A stretch of 33,282 bases of DNA from Chloroflexota bacterium (GTDB taxonomy: Bacteria; Chloroflexota; Anaerolineae; B4-G1; SLSP01): assembly GCA_019873725.1 (NCBI GenBank), contig JAIOAS010000019.1:1-33282 (forward strand), read 5' to 3'. This document shows, one piece after another, positions 28,520 to 33,282 of this stretch (position 1 is its first letter; every line of letters starts with the position of its first letter). Under the pieces are notes generated by a model. The model saw nothing but the letters and a program-made list of their open reading frames with translations. It ran no database searches and was not told the origin of the DNA. A program made the translations under genes and the position numbers.

Positions 28520-28617
28520 GCACCCTCCCCAGACCCAAAGGGTTGCTCTAATTCTAAAATACCCTTACAATACACCTGTGTTTCTTGTCCATTTCTAAAA
28601 AAATTAAGGAGGATACC

Positions 28618-29709
28618 ATGTTCAAATCACGTTGGGTGTCGGTCGTATTGCTCGTCATACTCATCCTGACGAGCGGCTGCGGCGCGCAAGGGGCAGGCAG
28701 CGGCGGGAAGCCCTTCAAGGTGGCGTTTATCTACGTCGGCCCGGTCGGTGATCTGGGGTGGAGTTATGCACACGATCAGGGACGTCAGAAGCTCCAGAAC
28801 ACCGTCAAGGGCGTTGAGACCTCGTACCTCGAGCTGGTAACTGAGGGGCCGGATGTTGAGCGGGTGCTCCGCGATTACGCCGCGCAGGGTTACGATATGA
28901 TCTTCGCCACCTCGTTCGGGTATATGGATTACGTTCTCGAAGTCGCCAAAGACTATCCCCAAATCCGTTTTGAGCACTGCACCGGCTATCAGACGGCGGA
29001 GAATGTCGCCACCTACGATGGGCGCGGCTACGAAGGGTGGTATCTGGCCGGGATGACCGCCGGACGGATGACAAAGTCCAACACCCTGGGGTATGTCGCG
29101 CCCTACCCCATCCCCGAAGTGATCCGCAACCTCAATGCCTTTACGTTGGGCGCGCGCAGTGTCAATCCTGCCGTGCAAGTACGTCCGGTGTGGATCTTCA
29201 ACTGGTTTGATCCTGTCAAAGAACGCGAAGCCGCCCAGGCGCTGCTGGACGCCGGCGCCGATGTGATCGCCCGCGAGAGCGATTCCACCGAGCCGGATAA
29301 GCTGGCGGAAGAAAACGGCGTCTACGCCATCGGCTACAACGCCATCTCCACCGAGGTAGCCCCCAACGCCCTGTTGACCGCGCCGATCTGGGATTGGGGC
29401 GTCTATTATGCCGAAACGGTCAAAGCCGCGATGAATGGTAAATGGAAGTCCCATGCGTATTGGGGACACATGGCCGACGGTGTCCTGGACCTGGCGCCCT
29501 TCGGCGCAATGGTGCCCAAAGCCGTGCAGGACGAAGTCAACGCCGCGAAGCGGCAAATCATCAACGGCAAGTTGCATCCCTTCACCGGGCCGATTGCCGA
29601 TCAGAGCGGCGTCATCCGCGTCCCTGCCGGCACGACGATGTCCGATGCCGAGCTGCTCAGCTTCGACTGGCTGGTTGAGGGCGTGGCCGGCCAGATTCCA
29701 AGCGAATAG
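28618..29709 (+). CDS. BMP family substrate-binding lipoprotein (363 aa)
   Basis: A basic-membrane-protein (BmpA/PnrA/Med) family periplasmic-type binding lipoprotein. The signal peptide ends in lipobox LTSGC (C21). The mature part begins PFKVAFIYVGPVGDLGWSYAHDQG, the family's first strand and ligand loop; YDMIFATSFGYMDY and GYVAPYPIPEVIRNLNAF follow. Known members bind nucleosides or related compounds for ABC import. No permease or ATPase gene is adjacent, so the transporter partner is elsewhere. The ATG at 28618 follows AAGGAGG. It is followed by a strong hairpin. Confidence 0.9.
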   Translation: MFKSRWVSVVLLVILILTSGCGAQGAGSGGKPFKVAFIYVGPVGDLGWSYAHDQGRQKLQNTVKGVETSYLELVTEGPDVERVLRDYAAQGYDMIFATSFGYMDYVLEVAKDYPQIRFEHCTGYQTAENVATYDGRGYEGWYLAGMTAGRMTKSNTLGYVAPYPIPEVIRNLNAFTLGARSVNPAVQVRPVWIFNWFDPVKEREAAQALLDAGADVIARESDSTEPDKLAEENGVYAIGYNAISTEVAPNALLTAPIWDWGVYYAETVKAAMNGKWKSHAYWGHMADGVLDLAPFGAMVPKAVQDEVNAAKRQIINGKLHPFTGPIADQSGVIRVPAGTTMSDAELLSFDWLVEGVAGQIPSE

Positions 29710-29719
29710 GCCATTTTCA

Positions 29720-29757
29720 GATCTGACAGGTTTGGGAAAACCTGTCAGGTCTATTTC
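29720..29757 (+). terminator. Hairpin terminator after the BMP gene
   Basis: CTGACAGGTTT (29723-29733) pairs with AAACCTGTCAG (29738-29748), extended to about 14 bp with one G-U pair, loop GGGA, followed by TATTT. It lies 11 bases after the BMP stop. The core ACCTGTCAGGT also forms one arm of the 68-bp repeat at the window end, so this may be a captured repeat acting as a terminator. Confidence 0.65.
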
Positions 29758-29778
29758 CCAACTTCCAGGAGCTTGGCA

Positions 29779-31095
29779 ATGATTTCACCGAGCCGCAATA
29801 TGTTTAACGTTCTGGATTACGGCGCAGTCGGCGACGGGCAGACGCTCGATACCACCGCACTCCAGGCCACCATCGAAGCCTGCAGCCATGCCGGCGGCGG
29901 CACAGTCTATGTCCCGGCCGGACACTACCTCACCGGTTCGCTGTTCCTCAAGAGCCACATCACGCTATATCTGGATGCCGGCGCGACGCTCCTGGGCAGC
30001 CAGAACGCCGCCGATTATCCCCTCATCGCCAACCGTTGGGAAGGGGTGAGCCGCGAGACGCATGCGCCGCTCATCGGCGGGGACGATCTGACGCACATCG
30101 CCATCCTCGGGCGGGGAACGATAGACGGGCGCGGCGCGTACTGGTGGGACCTGCACCGCAGACGCACGCTTGACCACCCGCGACCACGGCTCATCTCGTT
30201 CAGCCGTTGCACGAACGTGCTCATCGAAGGGATCACCTGCATCAACTCGCCGAGCTGGACCATCCATCCCTACGCCTGCGATAACGTCACCATAGACAAA
30301 GTGACGATTGTAAATCCGGCCGACTCGCCTAACACCGACGGCATCAACCCGGAGTCGTGCCGCAACGTACACATCGCCAATTGTTACATTGATGTAGGCG
30401 ACGACTGTATCACCATCAAATCCGGCACGGAAGAAGAGGGACGTGACCGCCTCTTGCCCTGCGAGAACCTCACCATCACCAACTGTACGATGGTGCACGG
30501 GCACGGCGGGGTAGTCATCGGCAGTGAGATGAGCGGCGGCGTGCGGCGCGTCGTCATCAGCAACTGCGTTTTCGTGGGGACCGATCGCGGCATCCGCCTC
30601 AAATCGCGGCGTGAGCGCGGCGGCGTGGTCGAGGACATCCGTGTGACCAACGTAGTAATGACAGATGTGTTGTGTCCCTTTATCATCAATCTGTTTTACG
30701 GCTGCGGCGCATGGGGCACGGCCAAAGTCGAGGACCGTGCCCCCTGGCCGGTGAATGAAGGGACGCCGCGCTTCCGCCGCATCCACTTCAGCGACATCAG
30801 CGCGCGCAATGTGCGCTATGCAGCAGCGTTCCTCTACGGACTACCGGAAATGCCGGTGGAGGAGGTCACTTTCAGCAACGTGGACATTTCGATGGCGCTG
30901 GACGCCGAAGCCGGCGTTCCGGCAATGGCGCCGAATCTCGAACCCATGCAGCGCGCCGGTTTCTGGGCTGCCAACGTGCGCCGCCTGCGCCTCCACAACG
31001 TCACCATCACCGATCAATTGGGGCCAGCGCTGTTGCTGCAAGAAACCGCCGATGTCGAAATCACCGGCTTCAGTCCCCCACCGGGAAACATTTGA
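29779..31095 (+). CDS. Glycoside hydrolase family 28 (polygalacturonase-like) (438 aa)
   Basis: A right-handed beta-helix pectinase family member. The four GH28 motifs are visible: SPNTDGINPES, VGDDCITIKSG, HGHGGVVIGSE and RGIRLKSRR, carrying the three catalytic Asp and the substrate-binding His and Arg-Lys. The N-terminal FNVLDYGAVGDGQTLDTTALQ is the usual pectate-lyase-like cap. No signal peptide is present, so it probably acts in the cytoplasm on short oligogalacturonides, as exo-acting members do. ATG at 29779 is chosen because AGGAG lies eight bases before it; TTG at 29773 is too close. The TGA (31093-31095) abuts a GAACGTTCC repeat. Confidence 0.88.
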   Translation: MISPSRNMFNVLDYGAVGDGQTLDTTALQATIEACSHAGGGTVYVPAGHYLTGSLFLKSHITLYLDAGATLLGSQNAADYPLIANRWEGVSRETHAPLIGGDDLTHIAILGRGTIDGRGAYWWDLHRRRTLDHPRPRLISFSRCTNVLIEGITCINSPSWTIHPYACDNVTIDKVTIVNPADSPNTDGINPESCRNVHIANCYIDVGDDCITIKSGTEEEGRDRLLPCENLTITNCTMVHGHGGVVIGSEMSGGVRRVVISNCVFVGTDRGIRLKSRRERGGVVEDIRVTNVVMTDVLCPFIINLFYGCGAWGTAKVEDRAPWPVNEGTPRFRRIHFSDISARNVRYAAAFLYGLPEMPVEEVTFSNVDISMALDAEAGVPAMAPNLEPMQRAGFWAANVRRLRLHNVTITDQLGPALLLQETADVEITGFSPPPGNI

Positions 31096-31112
31096 ACGTT
31101 CCAACGTTCCGA

Positions 31113-31307
31113 CTACTCGTTGCGGCGCTTGCGGGGGACGACAATCCAGAGAATCAGGTAGGGTACCAGTCCCGGCAGGCCGCCCGGCAGTAACAAGATG
31201 AGAAAGAGCAGCCGGAACCAGAAGGGCGCGATGCCGTAGAACGCCCCCAAGCCCCCACAGACACCCGCGATAATGCCGTTTTGTCGTCGCAGTTTGTGAT
31301 TTGCCAT
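31113..31307 (-). CDS. PspC domain small membrane protein (64 aa)
   Basis: A single-domain PspC protein. The N-terminal LRRQNGIIAGVCGGLGAFYGI is the signature block, then FWFRLLFLILLLPGGLPGLVPYLILWIVVP forms the membrane segments, ending in a basic tail (RKRRNE). PspC proteins of the phage-shock system sense or relay envelope stress; stand-alone copies are common and their role is less clear. The ATG at 31307 follows GGAGGTG. It converges with the GH28 gene. Confidence 0.9.
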   Translation of the reverse strand: MANHKLRRQNGIIAGVCGGLGAFYGIAPFWFRLLFLILLLPGGLPGLVPYLILWIVVPRKRRNE

Positions 31308-31375
31308 TGTGCACCTCCAGCGTGTAATGAGCTTACTGTATTACGCGGCAAGAGGTGTAAAGTTGCAAGCTGTCA

Positions 31376-32845
31376 TCAATGGGAAAGTTCTTTAACCCCT
31401 GTTCCAAAAGATGCCAGGTGCCGCTGGAAATGCCGATCAAGCAGGGCTTCGTAATCGGCGGCATACTCATCCAGCAACGCCATCAACGGCGCACGGTAGG
31501 CATCAAGCACCGAGCCGAAGGTCACGTGCAGGACCTGTCGCGCGTCGAATTGGTTGAGCAAATCGGGCAGGGCTGCGTCGGTCAGTGATTCCGGCGCGGG
31601 GACGTTTTCCAGGTGCGCCGAGACGTGATAGGTGGCCCGGTCAGTCGCGTAACGCCCGATGGCGAAGGTGAGAATCTCGCGGAAGAACACCGGGGCAACG
31701 TGCGCTACCGTCCGCAACGCCTCCAGGTAACTGGTGCCGGCAGTTTTGAGATGCACCAATCCGCGCGTCAGTCGCGCAGCGATGGGGTAGATGGAGAATT
31801 TGTCCGAACCGGAATGGAGACTGAGCTTATACGGCCCCAGGTTCCGCGCGATGGCGGCGTGGCGGGCAAAGGTCTCGGTGAAGGTGGAGAGGTCGCCGAT
31901 GTAATCCACGCCCTTCTCAAAGCGTCCCACGAAACGCGGCGCCAGGCTCACCCACTGCACACCCAGCCGCCGCAACTCCAGCGCGATGAAAAGGTGTTCT
32001 TCCGGCGAAGTCGGGGTATCTGTCTCGTCTACAGAGACTTCGAGATCGAAAGGCCGGCTGTTCATTCGCCTGACAATGTGTCGGTACATCTGCGCCGTAT
32101 GGGCAATGGCGCGCCCGTATTTGGCGGCGGCGCGTTCCAGCGTTTCCGGTTCAAGGGCCAGGGTGAAATCGCCGACGGCGAAGGTTTGCCGAGCATAGCG
32201 TTTGAGCACGGCGTCAGGCGTGTCATCCAGCATGTCCCAAGGCAGCGCTATGAATTTGGCATGGACGACCTCCTCTGGCGCAGTATGCGCCGTGTTATCT
32301 ACGTGCGCGCCGGGGTCAACGGTGAAGAAGGTGTATCCGGCATCTATGAAAGTATTGGCGTCGGCGGGCGTCTTGAGATGATCGGCGTCCGCCCCCCAGG
32401 GCGCGCGCCAGCCCATCTGGAACAGCCCCCACATAGCATCATCCAGCACTTGCTGCGGCGTGCGGCCGGTGCGGGCGTTTTCGCGCACCGATTGCTGGGC
32501 GAAGATCGGCGCGATGTCGGGATAACGTTCCGCCGCTCTGACATGCCCCGGCGTGGCGACGCCGAGGCGGTCGCCGAACCCCGCCGACGTACACAACCCC
32601 AATGGGGTGGGATTGAGCCAGGGAAGTCTCTCCCGTAAGGCCACGGCATTGGCGGCTATGAGCGGACAGAGGAGCGCGTTTTTGTACGGCGCGCCGGAGA
32701 AAGACGCTGTTGCTTCTGCATTGCCCAGGACGATCAAATAACGGGCACGGTCGGCTTCGCGGTACGCGAGGCCGTAAGTCACCCTCTCATGATCAACCAC
32801 GGAGCGCTCATAGACCTCGAAACCGGGCAAATGTTCGATCTCCAT
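31376..32845 (-). CDS. uxaE: Tagaturonate/fructuronate epimerase UxaE (489 aa)
   Basis: Resembles UxaE of Thermotoga maritima, which interconverts D-tagaturonate and D-fructuronate, joining the galacturonate and glucuronate pathways. Diagnostic-looking segments are PWGADADHLKTPADANTF, TVDPGAHVDN, EVSVDETDTPTSPEEH and YKLSLHSGSDKFSIYP; the His, Asp and Glu in them are likely metal ligands. Length (489 aa) fits the family. The start ATG at 32845 has AGGAGA about ten bases before it. Its neighbour GH28 would supply galacturonate, consistent with this role. The other pathway enzymes (UxaC, UxuA, UxuB) are not in the window. Confidence 0.82.
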   Translation of the reverse strand: MEIEHLPGFEVYERSVVDHERVTYGLAYREADRARYLIVLGNAEATASFSGAPYKNALLCPLIAANAVALRERLPWLNPTPLGLCTSAGFGDRLGVATPGHVRAAERYPDIAPIFAQQSVRENARTGRTPQQVLDDAMWGLFQMGWRAPWGADADHLKTPADANTFIDAGYTFFTVDPGAHVDNTAHTAPEEVVHAKFIALPWDMLDDTPDAVLKRYARQTFAVGDFTLALEPETLERAAAKYGRAIAHTAQMYRHIVRRMNSRPFDLEVSVDETDTPTSPEEHLFIALELRRLGVQWVSLAPRFVGRFEKGVDYIGDLSTFTETFARHAAIARNLGPYKLSLHSGSDKFSIYPIAARLTRGLVHLKTAGTSYLEALRTVAHVAPVFFREILTFAIGRYATDRATYHVSAHLENVPAPESLTDAALPDLLNQFDARQVLHVTFGSVLDAYRAPLMALLDEYAADYEALLDRHFQRHLASFGTGVKELSH

Positions 32846-32880
32846 TGTTCAAATATCTCCTGTGAAAATTGCAAAATGCC

Positions 32881-33282
32881 CGTAGCGCAACCTGTCAGGT
32901 TGCTTCTGGGGCAAGCTAACAGCTTGCGCTACGTTTTTGCGTCAATGTCGTAGCGCAACCTGTCAGGTTGCTTCTGGGGCAAGCTGACAGCTTGCGCTAC
33001 GTTTTCAAGCTGACAGCTTGCGCTACGTTTTTGCATCAATGTCGTAGCGCAACCTGTCAGGTTGCTTCTGGGGCAAGCTAACAGCTTGCGCTACGTTTTT
33101 GCGTCAATGTCGTAGCGCAACCTGTCAGGTTGCTTCTGGGGCAAGCTAACAGCTTGCGCTACGTTTTTGCGTCAATGTCGTAGCGCAACCTGTCAGGTTG
33201 CTTCTGGGGCAAGCTAACAGCTTGCGCTACGTTTTTGCGTCAATGTCGTAGCGCAACCTGTCAGGTTGCTTCTGGGGCAAGC
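32881..33282. repeat. Tandem 68-bp palindromic repeat
   Basis: Six copies begin at 32881, 32949, 33043, 33111, 33179 and 33247 (last cut by the window edge). Period is 68 bp except one 94-bp step, caused by a 26-bp extra copy of the right arm. Each unit contains GTAGCGCAA at the left and TTGCGCTAC at the right, enclosing hairpins AACCTG-T-CAGGTT and GCAAGCT-AAC-AGCTTGC, so it can form a three-way or cloverleaf structure. Copies are nearly identical. The array lies just upstream of uxaE and continues past the window. Confidence 0.95.

Noticed and set aside
31613..32638. Long plus-strand open frame opposite uxaE
   Set aside because: The product looks like an antisense shadow rich in Arg and Gly with no motifs, while the minus strand is a clear UxaE.
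32881..33282. CRISPR array or tRNA cluster
   Set aside because: The whole 68-bp unit is conserved with no variable spacers, and the cloverleaf-like fold lacks tRNA T-arm, anticodon-arm and CCA features.

Overview
The window looks like a chromosomal stretch of a GC-rich, probably chemoheterotrophic Chloroflexota bacterium (Anaerolineae-like). That placement is an inference from gene content (GH130, GH28, UxaE, DUF401, a Pro/Thr-rich LysM surface protein, PIN and AbrB modules, BMP lipoprotein) and from the very dense short repeats; no rRNA or tRNA gene is present to confirm it.

Layout. 1-528 is a less GC-rich segment with a small SD-led ORF. 529-2935 (minus) holds two overlapping tyrosine recombinases. 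About 2990-4800 is an IS110-type element with a highly structured left end that could encode its bridge RNA. 5109-6293 is an L-rhamnonate dehydratase-like enolase-superfamily enzyme behind a palindromic operator. 6536-7879 is a TPR/zinc-ribbon protein. 7988-11898 is a coupled operon: GH2 glycosidase, glycyl-radical-enzyme activase and DUF401 membrane protein. Then follow DegV, a secreted alkaline phosphatase, a TIM-barrel sugar epimerase (all plus) and a YedK/HMCES protein (minus). 16079-16983 (minus) holds a PIN gene with a small partner and a decayed RHS-core fragment. 17054-21999 (plus) holds a GH130 enzyme, a LysM surface protein, a nucleotidyltransferase-phosphohexomutase fusion and a small orphan antitoxin-like gene. 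22011-28519 (minus) reads as a peptidoglycan-recycling block: BadF-type amino-sugar kinase, AnmK-MurQ fusion and DUF333 lipoprotein, then a GNAT remnant, a broken VapBC pair and a serine hydrolase. 28618-32845 contains a BMP lipoprotein, a GH28 polygalacturonase, a PspC protein (minus) and tagaturonate epimerase UxaE (minus). The window ends in a tandem 68-bp cruciform repeat.

Two metabolic themes stand out. One is plant polysaccharide use: GH28, UxaE, rhamnonate dehydratase-like enzyme, GH2 and GH130 fit pectin and mannan breakdown. The other is cell-wall sugar salvage: AnmK-MurQ, kinase and serine hydrolase.

The most unusual feature is the repeat biology. 7-, 8- and 16-bp tandem repeats sit in almost every intergenic gap, supply or touch the stop codons of several genes, and are inserted in frame inside the AnmK-MurQ fusion (four places) and the serine hydrolase. 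A separate exact 7-bp tandem duplication breaks a vapC gene.
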